A stretch of DNA of 64,000 nucleotides from Mesorhizobium sp. DCY119 (GCF_003590645.1 NZ_CP031834.1:372001-436000); one strand, 5' to 3'; shown: positions 10,453 through 19,742, counted from the first letter of the stretch. The notes: generated by a model from the sequence alone, not told the origin. Numbers and translations are program-made.

Positions 10453-11514
10453 TCAGGCCTTCCTGTCTTTGACGGCGGGACTGAACACCATCAGGCTCAA
10501 GATCTCGAACAGAACCTGCGCGCCGGCATGGGCGGTGTTGGTGGTCGAGTCATATTGCGGCGCCACTTCGACGACGTCGCCGCCGACGAGGTTGAGCCCC
10601 TTCAGGCCGCGCAGGATTTCCAGGACCTCGCGCGTCGTCAGCCCGCCGACTTCCGGCGTGCCGGTGCCGGGCGCAAACGCCGGGTCGAGGCTGTCGATGT
10701 CGAAGGAAAGATAGGTCGGGCCGTCGCCGACGATCTTGCGCGCCTTCTCGATGACGGCGGGAATGCCCATGCCCGTCACCTCTTCGGCGTGGATGACCGT
10801 CATGCCGGATTCATAGGTGAACTCCCACAGATATTCGGCCGAGCCACGAATGCCGATCTGGACCGTGCGCGTCGGGTCGAGCACGCCGTCGAGCACCGCG
10901 TTGCGGAACGGGCCGCCATGGTGGAATTTGGTCAGGTCGTAGGCGCCGCCGGTGTCGCAATGCGCATCGATATGGATCATGCCGACCGGGCGGTTCTTGC
11001 CGACCGCCTTAAGGATCGGATGGCTGATCGAATGATCGCCGCCGACCGACAACGGCAGCACGCCGGCATCGACGATCTGGTTGATGCGCCGCTCGATGTC
11101 GTCATGGCTGAGCTCGAGACGATAGCGGCTTTGGAACGGCACGTCGCCAATATCGGCGACGCGCAGATCCTGCACCGGGGCGCAGTCCAGCACGTGATTA
11201 TACGGCCCGATGCGCTCGATGGTGCGCAGCGCGCGCGGGCCGAAGCGGGAGCCAGGACGATTGGTGACGCCGAGATCCATCGGCACGCCGATCATCGCAA
11301 CCTGGAGATCGCCGAAATCGGGATTGTCGTTGTCAACCTGCACGTAAGGCGCGGTCAGGAAGGTCGGGATGCCCGAATAGGGCGCCAGCCGCGTGCCGCT
11401 CTTGGAGAAAATCTTGTCGGCGACGCGCCGGAACTGGGGGTTAAACAGTTCGCCGCCATGGCTCTCACCATATTTGCGGCGCAACGCGTCGAGCTTGCCA
11501 CGATCGAAACCCAT
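10453..11514 (-). CDS. Agmatinase-family ureohydrolase
   Basis: A 353-residue binuclear-manganese ureohydrolase that removes urea from a guanidino compound. All metal ligands are present: His161 (GGDHS), Asp183, His185 and Asp187 (DAHCD), Asp272 and Asp274 (SFDIDSLDP). The NRPGSRFGPRALR segment near residue 85 fits the agmatinase/guanidinobutyrase/guanidinopropionase branch rather than arginase. It heads the operon with the polar amino acid-type importer, divergent from a LysR gene. Agmatine is the default substrate; guanidinobutyrate, guanidinopropionate or guanidine are real alternatives. Confidence 0.85.
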   Translation of the reverse strand: MGFDRGKLDALRRKYGESHGGELFNPQFRRVADKIFSKSGTRLAPYSGIPTFLTAPYVQVDNDNPDFGDLQVAMIGVPMDLGVTNRPGSRFGPRALRTIERIGPYNHVLDCAPVQDLRVADIGDVPFQSRYRLELSHDDIERRINQIVDAGVLPLSVGGDHSISHPILKAVGKNRPVGMIHIDAHCDTGGAYDLTKFHHGGPFRNAVLDGVLDPTRTVQIGIRGSAEYLWEFTYESGMTVIHAEEVTGMGIPAVIEKARKIVGDGPTYLSFDIDSLDPAFAPGTGTPEVGGLTTREVLEILRGLKGLNLVGGDVVEVAPQYDSTTNTAHAGAQVLFEILSLMVFSPAVKDRKA

Positions 11515-11681
11515 GCCGGTAGTCTCCCTGAATTGCCGTACTGGACGGTGGTCTGCCGGAGTCCCTCGCGGCGTTTTCGCCGTCTCGCTCCTGCGTGAAA
11601 GTGCAATCCCGCACCTTCTGTTCCGTCTGAATTCTTGGGCAGGCGCGTTGAAAAATCAATTGATATTGTTAAAGCTTCGAT

Positions 11682-11698
11682 TGTGAGATTTTCTCACA
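11682..11698. promoter_or_regulatory. Candidate LysR-type operator
   Basis: A perfect dyad TGTGAGA-TTT-TCTCACA lies 24 bases before the LysR start codon and 168 bases before the divergent ureohydrolase start. Size and position fit a LysR recognition site controlling both directions. The flanking DNA is AT-rich compared with its surroundings, as expected of a promoter. Confidence 0.6.
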
Positions 11699-11722
11699 TG
11701 TGAGTGCTACCGGAAACCACCT

Positions 11723-12691
11723 ATGAGCAAGCGCCTGCCACCGCTGAACCCGCTGCGCGCCTTCGAAGCAACGGCGCGGCATGGCTCGCTGAGCAAGGCC
11801 GCCGGCGAGCTCAACGTCACCCATGGCGCCATCAGCCACCAGATCCGCGCGCTGGAACTTTCGCTTAGGGTCAAGCTGTTCGAGCGTATCGGCCAGCGGC
11901 TCAAGCTGACGCCGCAGGGCGCAGAGCTTCTGCCGGCGGTATCGAGCGCCTTCGACGGCATCGCGGCGGCCACCGCGCGCATGACGCGGCCGACGAGTTC
12001 CGGCACGCTGACCATAAGCTGCGTGCCGGCGCTGCTGTCGCTGTGGCTGATCCCGCGCCTCGGCAGTTTCATGGCGCGTTTTCCCGACATAAGGCTCAAG
12101 CTGATCGCCTCCAACGACCCGCAGGATATCCGCTCGCCCGATATCGATGTCTGCGTGCACTATGGCGATGGCAACTGGGCCGATTGCTGGCTGAAGAAAT
12201 GGCTCAATCTGGAACTCTTTCCGGTGGTGAGCCCGACGCTGATCAACAACCGGCCCATCCGCACCATCCGCGACCTTGCCGACCACGTCATGCTGCATGG
12301 CGATGACGGCCGCGAATGGCACACCTGGCTTGCCGCAGCCGAAGCGCTGGACCTGAACCGCGGGCGCGAACACCATTTCAGCGACGCGCGGCTGTCGACC
12401 GAGGCGGCGATCAGCGGCCATGGCGTTGCGCTCGGCGATTCCGTCACCGCCAGCGGCCTGCTCGCCAAGGGCCAGCTGGTGACGCCGTTCAACCTGTCGG
12501 TTCCCGCCAGCTACGCCTTCTACGTCATCTGCCGCAACGAGGTGCGCTCGGCGCCCGTGGCGCAGGTCTTCATCGACTGGCTCTACGGCGAAGGCGAGGA
12601 GGCGGCGGGCCGGACCGAGGCAGCCGTCGCCGGCCAGATCAGCATCCGCAAGCGCCGTTCGCAGAAGACAAACGCCCCTGCCGAGCCGTAA
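11723..12691 (+). CDS. LysR family transcriptional regulator (GcvA-like)
   Basis: A 322-residue regulator. The winged-helix domain covers residues 8-66 with the recognition region SLSKAAGELNVTHGAISHQI (near 22-41). The effector-binding domain follows from about residue 92 and resembles GcvA-type proteins. The C-terminus is basic and low-complexity. Divergent placement from the ureohydrolase-transporter operon, with a dyad in between, suggests it controls guanidino-compound use and its own expression. Confidence 0.9.
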   Translation: MSKRLPPLNPLRAFEATARHGSLSKAAGELNVTHGAISHQIRALELSLRVKLFERIGQRLKLTPQGAELLPAVSSAFDGIAAATARMTRPTSSGTLTISCVPALLSLWLIPRLGSFMARFPDIRLKLIASNDPQDIRSPDIDVCVHYGDGNWADCWLKKWLNLELFPVVSPTLINNRPIRTIRDLADHVMLHGDDGREWHTWLAAAEALDLNRGREHHFSDARLSTEAAISGHGVALGDSVTASGLLAKGQLVTPFNLSVPASYAFYVICRNEVRSAPVAQVFIDWLYGEGEEAAGRTEAAVAGQISIRKRRSQKTNAPAEP

Positions 12692-12813
12692 CCAATCTCT
12701 GTCGCCGGCTCATTTTTTGTCGGTCCAGAGCGGCAATCATGAAGCGCAATACCAAATTCAGTGATATTAGCGCTGTCGGACAGTCCGAAGCGGCATGAAA
12801 AGGCACTTGGTGA

Positions 12814-14118
12814 ATGGCGAAAACCGATATTGCGCGGCGCGTCTACAATCACGCATGGAAGCTCGACCCCATCGTGCGCAGCCTGCTCGATACCGATTTC
12901 TACAAGCTGCTGATGCTCCAGATGATCTGGGGCATGTATCCGAATGTCGACGTCACCTTCTCGCTGATCAACCGCACCACCTCGGTGAAGCTCGGCGAGG
13001 AAATCGACGAGCAGGAGCTGCGCGACCAGCTCGACCATGCCCGCACGCTGCGCTTCAGCAAGAAGGAGATGATCTGGCTGGGCGGCAACACCTTCTATGG
13101 CCGCAAGCAGATTTTCGAGCCGGAATTCCTGGCCTGGCTGGAGGATTTCCAGCTTCCCGAATATGAGCTGACCAAGCGCGACGGCCAGTATGAGCTCGAA
13201 TTCCACGGGCCGTGGATGTACACGACGCTGTGGGAAATCCCGGCGCTCGCCATCATCAACGAATTGCGCTCGCGCTCGGCGATGAAGCCGTTCGCGCCAT
13301 TCGCGCTCGACGTTCTCTATGCCCGCGCCAAGGCCAAGCTGTGGACCAAGACCGAGCGGCTGCGGCTTTTGCCGGACTTGAAGATTTCCGACTTCGGCAC
13401 GCGCCGCCGCCACAGCTTCCTGTGGCAGCGCTGGTGCGTGGAGGCGCTCAAGGAAGGCATCGGCGAGGCCTTCACCGGCACGTCGAACGTGCTTCTGGCC
13501 ATGGACAACGACCTCGAAGCGCTCGGCACCAACGCCCATGAGCTGCCGATGGTGCTGGCGGCACTGACCAACAGCGAGCAGGAGCTGCGCAAGTCGCCTT
13601 ACAAGGTGCTGCAGGACTGGCAGCGTTACTATGGCGGCAACCTCCTGATCGTCCTGCCCGACGCCTTCGGCACCACCGCCTTCCTGCGCGACGCGCCGGA
13701 CTGGATCGCCGACTGGACCGGCTTCCGCCCCGACAGCGCCCCGCCGATCGAGGCCGGCGAAAAGATCATGGCCTGGTGGCGCGAGAAGGGCGTCGACCCG
13801 AAGAAGAAGCTGCTGATCTTCTCCGATGGGCTTGAGGTCGAGACGATCGAGGAGACGTACCGCCATTTCAAAGGCAAGGTGCGCATGTCCTTCGGCTGGG
13901 GCACCAACCTGACCAATGATTTCGAAGGCTGCGCGCCGATGGAAACCCGCGGCCTCAACGCCATCTCACTGGTCTGCAAGGTCACCAAGGTCAACGGCCG
14001 TGAGGCGGTGAAACTCTCCGACAATCCGGCCAAGGCGACCGGCGACAAACGCGAGATAGAGCGGTACCTGCGGATCTTTGGCGAGAAGGACCGCGTGGAG
14101 CATTTGGTGAAGGTGTGA
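12814..14118 (+). CDS. pncB: Nicotinate phosphoribosyltransferase
   Basis: A 434-residue cytoplasmic enzyme converting nicotinate and PRPP to nicotinate mononucleotide in NAD salvage. Landmarks are [17 protein letters not shown] near residue 23, the [10 protein letters not shown] motif (about 193-202) that carries the phosphorylation-site histidine region, GTSNVLLA near 222, and the C-terminal [11 protein letters not shown] loop that binds phosphate. Length fits bacterial PncB. Relevance to the window: nicotinamidase and a nicotinate-degradation-like cluster lie 7-16 kb downstream, so the cell would partition nicotinate between salvage and breakdown. Confidence 0.96.
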   Translation: MAKTDIARRVYNHAWKLDPIVRSLLDTDFYKLLMLQMIWGMYPNVDVTFSLINRTTSVKLGEEIDEQELRDQLDHARTLRFSKKEMIWLGGNTFYGRKQIFEPEFLAWLEDFQLPEYELTKRDGQYELEFHGPWMYTTLWEIPALAIINELRSRSAMKPFAPFALDVLYARAKAKLWTKTERLRLLPDLKISDFGTRRRHSFLWQRWCVEALKEGIGEAFTGTSNVLLAMDNDLEALGTNAHELPMVLAALTNSEQELRKSPYKVLQDWQRYYGGNLLIVLPDAFGTTAFLRDAPDWIADWTGFRPDSAPPIEAGEKIMAWWREKGVDPKKKLLIFSDGLEVETIEETYRHFKGKVRMSFGWGTNLTNDFEGCAPMETRGLNAISLVCKVTKVNGREAVKLSDNPAKATGDKREIERYLRIFGEKDRVEHLVKV

Positions 14119-14175
14119 GGGGCTAGTAGGCAGGCTGGAGCAATCGGGAGATTAAATCTTGACACCGCTGCTCTC

Positions 14176-14344
14176 GTCACCACCCCCCTCTGTCCTACCG
14201 GACATCTCCCCCGCAAGGGGGGAGATCACGCTATCATCAGAGCCTTCGCCAACCTCAAACGTTGCAAGGAATGAGGCGGCATGGCCATTGCCGATCTCCC
14301 CCCTTGCGGGGGAGATGTCCGGCAGGACAGAGGGGGGTGGTGAC
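14176..14344. repeat. Palindromic element, family A, copy 1
   Basis: A 169-bp element with inverted ends: GTCACCACCCCCCTCTGTCC at the left is matched by its reverse complement at the right. Inner CCCCGCAAGGGG and CCCCTTGCGGGG hairpins also pair. The roughly 70-base interior is recognisably the reverse complement of the interior of the copy at 23.5 kb, so the two are the same full-length element in opposite orientation. It overlaps the 5' end of the membrane-protein gene. Confidence 0.9.
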
Positions 14345-15781
14345 GTAGGGCACGGATTCCAGTTTTCTCATTCTGGACCGGCTATCCTGTTCCTCACTCT
14401 CGCTTTACTCCTGCCTGCCAGTCCCGCCTTCGCCCACGCTTCCGATCGCGGCTATGTCCTGCTCATGCCGACCGGCTACTACCTCACCGGCGGCGCTATC
14501 GCCGTTGCCGCAAGTTTTCTGGTGCTGGCCGTCTTGCCGCCAGCCCTGCTGGAACGCATCGCCGCCAAACGTCTTGCGCTTTTCCCGCTCAATGAAAGCT
14601 CGCGCGTCTTCACCAGCCTCATCGCCTTCGCCATTTTCGCCGTTCTGGTCGGCGCCGGCTTTTTCGGCAGCCGCGATCCGCTTTCCAACCCGCTGCCGCT
14701 GACCGTCTGGACGCTGCTGTGGGTCGGGCTGACGCTGGTGCAGGGCCTGTTCGGCAATCTCTGGGCATGGATCAACCCGTGGTACGGGCCGTGGCGCGTC
14801 GCGACTGTCATCTTTCCGGTGCTGCGCGACAGGCGAATGCCCGAATGGGCCGGCTACTGGCCGGCGCTCATATTGTTCTTCGCCTTCGCCTGGTTCGAGC
14901 TGATCGATCCTGCACCCGACGACCCCGCGCGGCTCGCCTGGGCAGCTGGCATCTACTGGCTGCTGAGCTTCTTGGCTGTCATCGCCTTCGGTTATGAAGA
15001 CTGGAGCCGGCGCGGCGAATTCCTGTCGGTGTTTTTTCGCATGGTGTCACGGTTTGGGGTGGTCGAGGCCGATCACCGGGCGTCATCCCGGGGCATATCG
15101 GCAAAACTCTGTCTCCCCGGCACGAAGCTCTGGGCGGAAAATCCTTTGCCGGCTAGCGGCATGTTCTTTCTCCTGCTGGCGCTTAGCTCCGTTTCCTTCG
15201 ATGGCCTGTCCAAAACCTTCTTCTGGCTCGGCCTCAACGGCATCAATCCGCTGGAATTTCCGGGCCGCTCGGCCGTGATGACGACGAACACGGTCGGGCT
15301 GGCGCTAGTGTTCGTCGCCCTATCAAGCGTGTACCTGCTGGCCGTGTTCCTCGGCGAGCGCCTTGCCGGCAGCCGCCTGCCCTTCGCCAAATCTGCCGGG
15401 CTGTTGATCTGGTCGATCGTGCCGATCGCGCTCGCCTATCACTTTTCGCACTATCTCACGGCCTTCCTCGTCAACGGCCAATATGCGCTGGTGGCATTGT
15501 CCGACCCGTTTTCCAGCGGCTGGAACCTTTTCGGCACCGCCGGCTTTCAGGTCGGCGCTGGCATCGTCGCCGGCTACCAATCCGCCTGGACATTGTGGAA
15601 CGCGCAGGCCGCGGCAATCATTGGCGGGCATGTGCTGGCCGTCCTCATCGCGCATGGTCTGGCCTACCGCCTGCATCCGACCGCCAGACAGGCCGCGCTC
15701 AGCCAGTTGCCGCTGACGGTCCTGATGATCGGCTATACCGTTTTCGGCCTGTGGCTGCTGTCGACACCGACCGCCGGCTGA
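14315..15781 (+). CDS. Polytopic membrane protein of unknown function
   Basis: A protein of 488 residues if it starts at the ATG at 14315. That ATG lies in the right arm of the family-A repeat, and no closer ATG, GTG or TTG precedes the signal-like segment AILFLTLALLLPASPAFA. The alternative TTG at 14159 would translate the whole repeat into a 52-residue extension. After the signal, the mature part begins HASDRGYVLLMPTGYYLTGG, followed by about ten transmembrane helices. I do not recognise a catalytic motif. Layout resembles uncharacterised membrane proteins sometimes labelled fenitrothion hydrolase, a name I would not transfer. Confidence 0.7.
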   Translation: MSGRTEGGGDVGHGFQFSHSGPAILFLTLALLLPASPAFAHASDRGYVLLMPTGYYLTGGAIAVAASFLVLAVLPPALLERIAAKRLALFPLNESSRVFTSLIAFAIFAVLVGAGFFGSRDPLSNPLPLTVWTLLWVGLTLVQGLFGNLWAWINPWYGPWRVATVIFPVLRDRRMPEWAGYWPALILFFAFAWFELIDPAPDDPARLAWAAGIYWLLSFLAVIAFGYEDWSRRGEFLSVFFRMVSRFGVVEADHRASSRGISAKLCLPGTKLWAENPLPASGMFFLLLALSSVSFDGLSKTFFWLGLNGINPLEFPGRSAVMTTNTVGLALVFVALSSVYLLAVFLGERLAGSRLPFAKSAGLLIWSIVPIALAYHFSHYLTAFLVNGQYALVALSDPFSSGWNLFGTAGFQVGAGIVAGYQSAWTLWNAQAAAIIGGHVLAVLIAHGLAYRLHPTARQAALSQLPLTVLMIGYTVFGLWLLSTPTAG

Positions 15782-15950
15782 TGCTGTTTTCAAGCTGGAA
15801 CACAGCTCGAACTTCCCCTTGGGGAAGCAGCTATTGCCATGCCGGAACTTTGGTGATTTAGTTTGTATACATGCAATTTTTCGCCTCGAAAATGGGCGAG
15901 GCGAATGATGCTGATCAGCGGTTATAAGTCATAAGACAAGGGGAACCGAC

Positions 15951-17255
15951 ATGACCGACAAAAGCAGGATTCTGGGGCCGGATGGCCTTCGCTTGAACCG
16001 CCGCACCGCGCTGAAGGGGCTTGCCGCGACCGTCGGCCTCGCCGCCGCGCCCGGCTTTGTCCGCTATGCGCAGGCGCAAAGCTCAGCACCGATCAAGATC
16101 GGCTTCCAGTCGCACCGCACCGGCATCGGCGCCGCCTATGGCCGCTGGTATGAAAAGACCACGGCGGCGGCCGTGAAACTGATCAACGATGCCGGCGGCA
16201 TCACCGGGCGGCCTGTCGAGATCGTCATCGAGGACGACGGCACCGACCCCAAGCGCGGCGCCGAAGTGGTGGCCAAATTCGCCAGCCAGCACAAGACCGA
16301 CATCGTCTTCGGCACGCTGTTTTCCCATGTCGTCATCGGCTCGGCGCCGACGGCGGGCGAGCTGAAAATCCCATACTACGTGGTCAGCGAAGGCCACCAC
16401 GTCGCCTCCACCAAGCTCAACCGCTACTGCTTCCAGCCCGGCATCACCGATGTGAAGAGCCAGGTGCAGTCGGTCGCGCCGTGGATAGCGGCTAATGCCG
16501 GCAAGAAGGTCACGATGATCTATCCGGATTTTGCGTTCGGCTACGACCATCGCGATTACCTGCCGCCGGCGCTGAAGGCGCAGGGCGCCGAGGTCATCGC
16601 GCAGATCGCCATTCCGCCGACCGAAAGCTCCTTCACGCGTTATTTCCCGCAGATTCCGGCTGAGACCGACGTCATCTACCACGTCATGGTCGGCCCGGCC
16701 GTGCTGACCTTCGTCAAGGAACTCGGCGAATTCTACGGCTCGAACCGGCCCCAGCTCTTCGGCTTCATCGATTCGCTGGAAGCCGTCGACATCAACAGTC
16801 CCGGCCTCGAATTTCTCGATGGCAGCCATTTCTGGGAAGGCTCGCCGCGCTACGCGCAGGAAAACGATTCCGACGCGCAGAAGGCCTATCGCGCCGCCGT
16901 CGGCATCGACGAGAACGGTGCCGCCGTCGGCGACCCGAAGGACGTCTCCACCGCCGCCCATATGTTCGGCTGCTGGGAAACGCTCTACGTCATCAAGAAG
17001 GCGATGGAAGACGCCGGTTACAAGGGGCCGGAAGACCGCGGCAAGCTGGTCGAGGCGACCGAGGCGCTGACCGAGTTCAAGGAGGGCCCCGAGCATCCGC
17101 AGGGCGACAAGACCTTCAACGGCAAGATCCACCAGTGCTTCGGCCACCAGAACATCTCCAAGGTGGAAGGCGGCAAGCTGAAGGTCGTGCACCGCACCTC
17201 GATCGAGGACGGCATGTACGAGGCCGAAGGGGATTACACGACGCAGTCGCTGTAA
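15951..17255 (+). CDS. ABC transporter substrate-binding protein (branched-chain amino acid/urea class)
   Basis: A 434-residue periplasmic binding protein, family 5 type. It has a twin-arginine signal (LNRRTALKGLAATVGLAAAP, residues about 15-34) and the class motifs IKIGFQSHRTG, INDAGGITGRPVEIVIEDD and IYPDFAFGYD. It begins a liv-type operon with two permeases and two ATPases but is separated from them by a toxin-antitoxin pair. The promoter region has GTTTGTATAC at 15861-15870, a string shared with the hyuA/fpr intergenic region. Cargo unknown; proximity to the nicotinamidase and Mo-hydroxylase genes makes an N-heterocyclic acid worth considering. Confidence 0.87.
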   Translation: MTDKSRILGPDGLRLNRRTALKGLAATVGLAAAPGFVRYAQAQSSAPIKIGFQSHRTGIGAAYGRWYEKTTAAAVKLINDAGGITGRPVEIVIEDDGTDPKRGAEVVAKFASQHKTDIVFGTLFSHVVIGSAPTAGELKIPYYVVSEGHHVASTKLNRYCFQPGITDVKSQVQSVAPWIAANAGKKVTMIYPDFAFGYDHRDYLPPALKAQGAEVIAQIAIPPTESSFTRYFPQIPAETDVIYHVMVGPAVLTFVKELGEFYGSNRPQLFGFIDSLEAVDINSPGLEFLDGSHFWEGSPRYAQENDSDAQKAYRAAVGIDENGAAVGDPKDVSTAAHMFGCWETLYVIKKAMEDAGYKGPEDRGKLVEATEALTEFKEGPEHPQGDKTFNGKIHQCFGHQNISKVEGGKLKVVHRTSIEDGMYEAEGDYTTQSL

Positions 17256-17274
17256 GCAGGAAAGTTGCCGGAAA

Positions 17275-17306
17275 GGTACTGACGGCGTATATACGTCATC
17301 AGTACC
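17275..17306. promoter_or_regulatory. 32-bp near-perfect palindrome upstream of the antitoxin gene
   Basis: A dyad centred on GCGTATATACG, with outer arms GGTACTGA / TCAGTACC; only two base pairs of the 16 are mismatched. It ends two bases before a strong ribosome-binding site (AAAGGAGG) that precedes the antitoxin ATG. This is the expected form and place of a ribbon-helix-helix antitoxin operator, giving autorepression of the toxin-antitoxin pair and possibly of the permease genes downstream. Confidence 0.7.
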
Positions 17307-17321
17307 GCAAAGGAGGCTGTC

Positions 17322-17606
17322 ATGCCGAAAGAAGCTGTCTTCACGATGAAGCTGGAGTCCGAACTGCGCGATGCGTTCATGGCGGCGGCAAAGGCCGAAG
17401 ATCGCCCCGCCTCGCAGATCGTGCGCGAATTCATGCGGGATTTTGTCCAGCAGAACCGTGACTATGTCGCGTTCCTGCAGCGCAAGGTTGATGCTGCACG
17501 CGCGGACATCGCCGCTGGACGGGTCTTCTCGAACGAGGAGGTCGAAGCCGAGATGGACCTGCTGCTCACGAAGCTCGAGAACAAAGGCCGAGAGGCTGCC
17601 GAGTGA
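17322..17606 (+). CDS. Ribbon-helix-helix antitoxin
   Basis: A 94-residue protein with an N-terminal MetJ/Arc-like DNA-binding strand and helices (EAVFTMKLESELRDAFMAAA, then DRPASQIVREFMRDFV, residues about 4-46). A charged C-terminal helix follows that would wrap the toxin. It has an excellent ribosome-binding site and a palindromic operator. Its stop overlaps the toxin start by four bases, the classic antitoxin-first order. Two genes of a foreign kind thus sit between a transporter's binding protein and permease. Confidence 0.85.
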   Translation: MPKEAVFTMKLESELRDAFMAAAKAEDRPASQIVREFMRDFVQQNRDYVAFLQRKVDAARADIAAGRVFSNEEVEAEMDLLLTKLENKGREAAE

Positions 17607-17899
17607 GGCTGGAATGGACGGCTACTGCAAAGCGAGACCTGAAAGATATCATTGACTACATCTGGCTGGACAATCCTCAGGCGGCACGGCGCATGAACAC
17701 TCGCTTTCGGGCCGTCGCCAGGCTGCTGGCACATTCTCCCTACTCCGGAAAACTGGGTGCGATAACCGGCACGCGCGAGTTCGTTGCCCATTCGAACTAT
17801 CGGATTGTCAACCAGATCACCGGCGAGGCCGTTTCGATCATGGCGCTCGTCCACACCTCCCGCCAATGGCCTCCGGTCGAACCCGAGGGCGGTCACTGA
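17603..17899 (+). CDS. RelE/ParE family toxin
   Basis: A 98-residue protein of the ParE/RelE fold: LEWTATAKRDLKDIIDYIWLDNP at the start (shown in part), the conserved GKLGAITGTREF turn near residue 54, and HSNYRIVNQITGEAVSIMALVH near the end. ParE members poison gyrase and RelE members cleave ribosome-bound mRNA; the sequence does not settle which. It overlaps the antitoxin stop by four bases and shares a TGATG overlap with the permease start downstream, so it is translationally joined to both. Confidence 0.85.
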   Translation: MRLEWTATAKRDLKDIIDYIWLDNPQAARRMNTRFRAVARLLAHSPYSGKLGAITGTREFVAHSNYRIVNQITGEAVSIMALVHTSRQWPPVEPEGGH

Positions 17900-18780
17900 T
17901 GGCCTTCGGACCCCACCTCCTCCTTGCCGCCCTCGAAGGCCTTGTCACAAGTGCAGTGCTGGCGCTGATGGCGCTTGGCCTGTCGCTGGTGTTCGGCGTC
18001 ATGCGCGTGGTCAATGTCGCCCATGGCGAGTTCTTCATGCTGGGTGCTGTGCTGGCCTGGTGGACCGCCTCGCTGGTCACCGGCCATCCGGCGATAGGCT
18101 TCCTTCTGGCGCTCGTCATCAGCCCGCTAATCGTTGGGGCCGTAGCGCTTGTGGCCGAGCGGCTGGTGCTGCGCCGGCTCAACTACAATCCCGAAGCGAC
18201 CATCGTCGCCACCATCGGCATGCTCTACATCATCCAGCAGCTTGCGCTCACTTTCTACGGCCCGCAGGCGCGGCCGGTCGATGCGCCTTTCACCTATCGC
18301 ATCCTGTTCCCGTGGTTCGGCTATTCCGGCTACAAGCTGTCGATCATCGCCGCGTCCATCGTCCTGCTTACGGCGACATGGTTCGTGCTGACGCGCACGA
18401 AAATCGGCCTCGTCATGCGCGCCACGCAATATGACAGCGAAACCGCGCAGGCCTTCGGCATCCCCGTCGACCGCGTCTATGCCGGCGTCTTCGCGCTCGG
18501 GGCGATGCTGGCCGCGGTCGCCGCCGTGCTGATCGTGCCGATCACCCAGGCGCACTACCTGATGGGCATGGACCCGCTGCTGCTCTCCTTCATCGTCGTC
18601 ATCATCGGCGGCCTCGGCTCGCTGCGCGGCACCGTCATCGCCGCCGTGCTGATCGGGCTTTCCGACGGCATCATCTCGGCCTTCTTCTCGCCGACGCTGG
18701 CCAAGATCATCGCCACGCTGCTGGTCGCCATGGTGCTGGTGTTTCGCCCGCAAGGCCTGTTCGGGACGGCCAGCCGATGA
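17899..18780 (+). CDS. Branched-chain amino acid-type ABC permease (LivH-like)
   Basis: A 293-residue inner-membrane permease. I place the start at ATG 17899, which overlaps the toxin stop; an in-frame start at 17866 would only add residues that read through the toxin's 3' end. LivH hallmarks are GLSLVFGVMRVVNVAHGEFFM near residue 27 (shown in part), QYDSETAQAFGIPVDRVY and the terminal FRPQGLFG. It overlaps the LivM-like gene by four bases. Confidence 0.9.
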   Translation: MAFGPHLLLAALEGLVTSAVLALMALGLSLVFGVMRVVNVAHGEFFMLGAVLAWWTASLVTGHPAIGFLLALVISPLIVGAVALVAERLVLRRLNYNPEATIVATIGMLYIIQQLALTFYGPQARPVDAPFTYRILFPWFGYSGYKLSIIAASIVLLTATWFVLTRTKIGLVMRATQYDSETAQAFGIPVDRVYAGVFALGAMLAAVAAVLIVPITQAHYLMGMDPLLLSFIVVIIGGLGSLRGTVIAAVLIGLSDGIISAFFSPTLAKIIATLLVAMVLVFRPQGLFGTASR

Positions 18781-19742
18781 CGGGAAACAACTCGTCAGCC
18801 AAGGTTTTCCTGCTCCACATCGCCGTCATTGCGATTCTGTTCGCGCTGAATTTCATTCTCCCCGAATATCACCATGGCGTGCTCGCGCGCGTCATGGTGC
18901 TTTCCGTCTTCGCCATGGGCTACAACATGCTGTTCGGCTATGCTGGCCTGCTCAGCCTTGGCCACGCCATGTTCTTTGCAGCCGGGCTCTATGGCGCGGG
19001 GCTCACCGCCTATCATTTCGGTTGGGCCATGCCGGCAGCCTTTGCCGCCGGGCTTGTCTCCGGTGCTGTTCTGTCGCTCGCCATCGGCCTGCTGGCGCTG
19101 CGCACCACCGGCGTCGCCTTCATGATCGTCACCATGATGTTCGCGCAGGTCTGTTATCTCCTGACCTTCTATTTCAGCGAATGGACGCGCGGCGACGATG
19201 GCCTCGTTCTCGGCCAGGATACCCGCCGCCTCTTTATCGGCGATTTCTATCTCGACCTCACCCATCCGGCGACGCGCTACATGGCGGCGCTTGCGCTGTT
19301 TTCCATCGTGCTATTGATCACGCTGTTCATCGTCCGCTCGGCCCATGGCCGCGTGCTGGTGGCGATCCGCGAAAACGAGGAGCGCACGAAAATGCTCGGC
19401 TACGACACCTTCGCGAATAAGCTCGTCGCGGTCGTCGTTTCCGGTGTCATCTGCGCCTCGGCGGGTGCTGCCTATGCGCTGCTGTTCGGCTACGTCGGCT
19501 CGAGCTTCGCCTCGGTACAGTATTCGATCCTGCCGCTGCTCTGGGTGCTGCTCGGCGGTGCCGCCACCACGCTCGGCCCCTTCGTCGGCACGCTGTTCAT
19601 GTATTATGTCGTCGACATCACCTCCAGCTACACTTCGGCCTATCTGCTGATCGTCGGCGTCGCGCTTATCCTGCTGGTGCTCTATTTCCCGAAAGGCATT
19701 CTCGGCACCATCCGCGAACGCTGGATACGGTGGCTGCCATGA
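18777..19742 (+). CDS. Branched-chain amino acid-type ABC permease (LivM-like)
   Basis: A 321-residue permease with about nine hydrophobic segments. LivM signatures are VLSVFAMGYNMLFGYAGLLSLGHA (about residues 41-64, shown for identification in part), AIRENEERTKMLGYDTF near 197-213, and YFPKGILG close to the C-terminus. It pairs with the LivH-like protein and overlaps the genes on both sides by four bases. Confidence 0.9.
   Translation: MTGNNSSAKVFLLHIAVIAILFALNFILPEYHHGVLARVMVLSVFAMGYNMLFGYAGLLSLGHAMFFAAGLYGAGLTAYHFGWAMPAAFAAGLVSGAVLSLAIGLLALRTTGVAFMIVTMMFAQVCYLLTFYFSEWTRGDDGLVLGQDTRRLFIGDFYLDLTHPATRYMAALALFSIVLLITLFIVRSAHGRVLVAIRENEERTKMLGYDTFANKLVAVVVSGVICASAGAAYALLFGYVGSSFASVQYSILPLLWVLLGGAATTLGPFVGTLFMYYVVDITSSYTSAYLLIVGVALILLVLYFPKGILGTIRERWIRWLP

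Noticed and set aside
14159-14314. TTG at 14159 as the start of the membrane protein
   Set aside because: It would place about 50 repeat-encoded residues before the signal segment; the ATG at 14315 is closer, though also inside the repeat. Not fully excluded.
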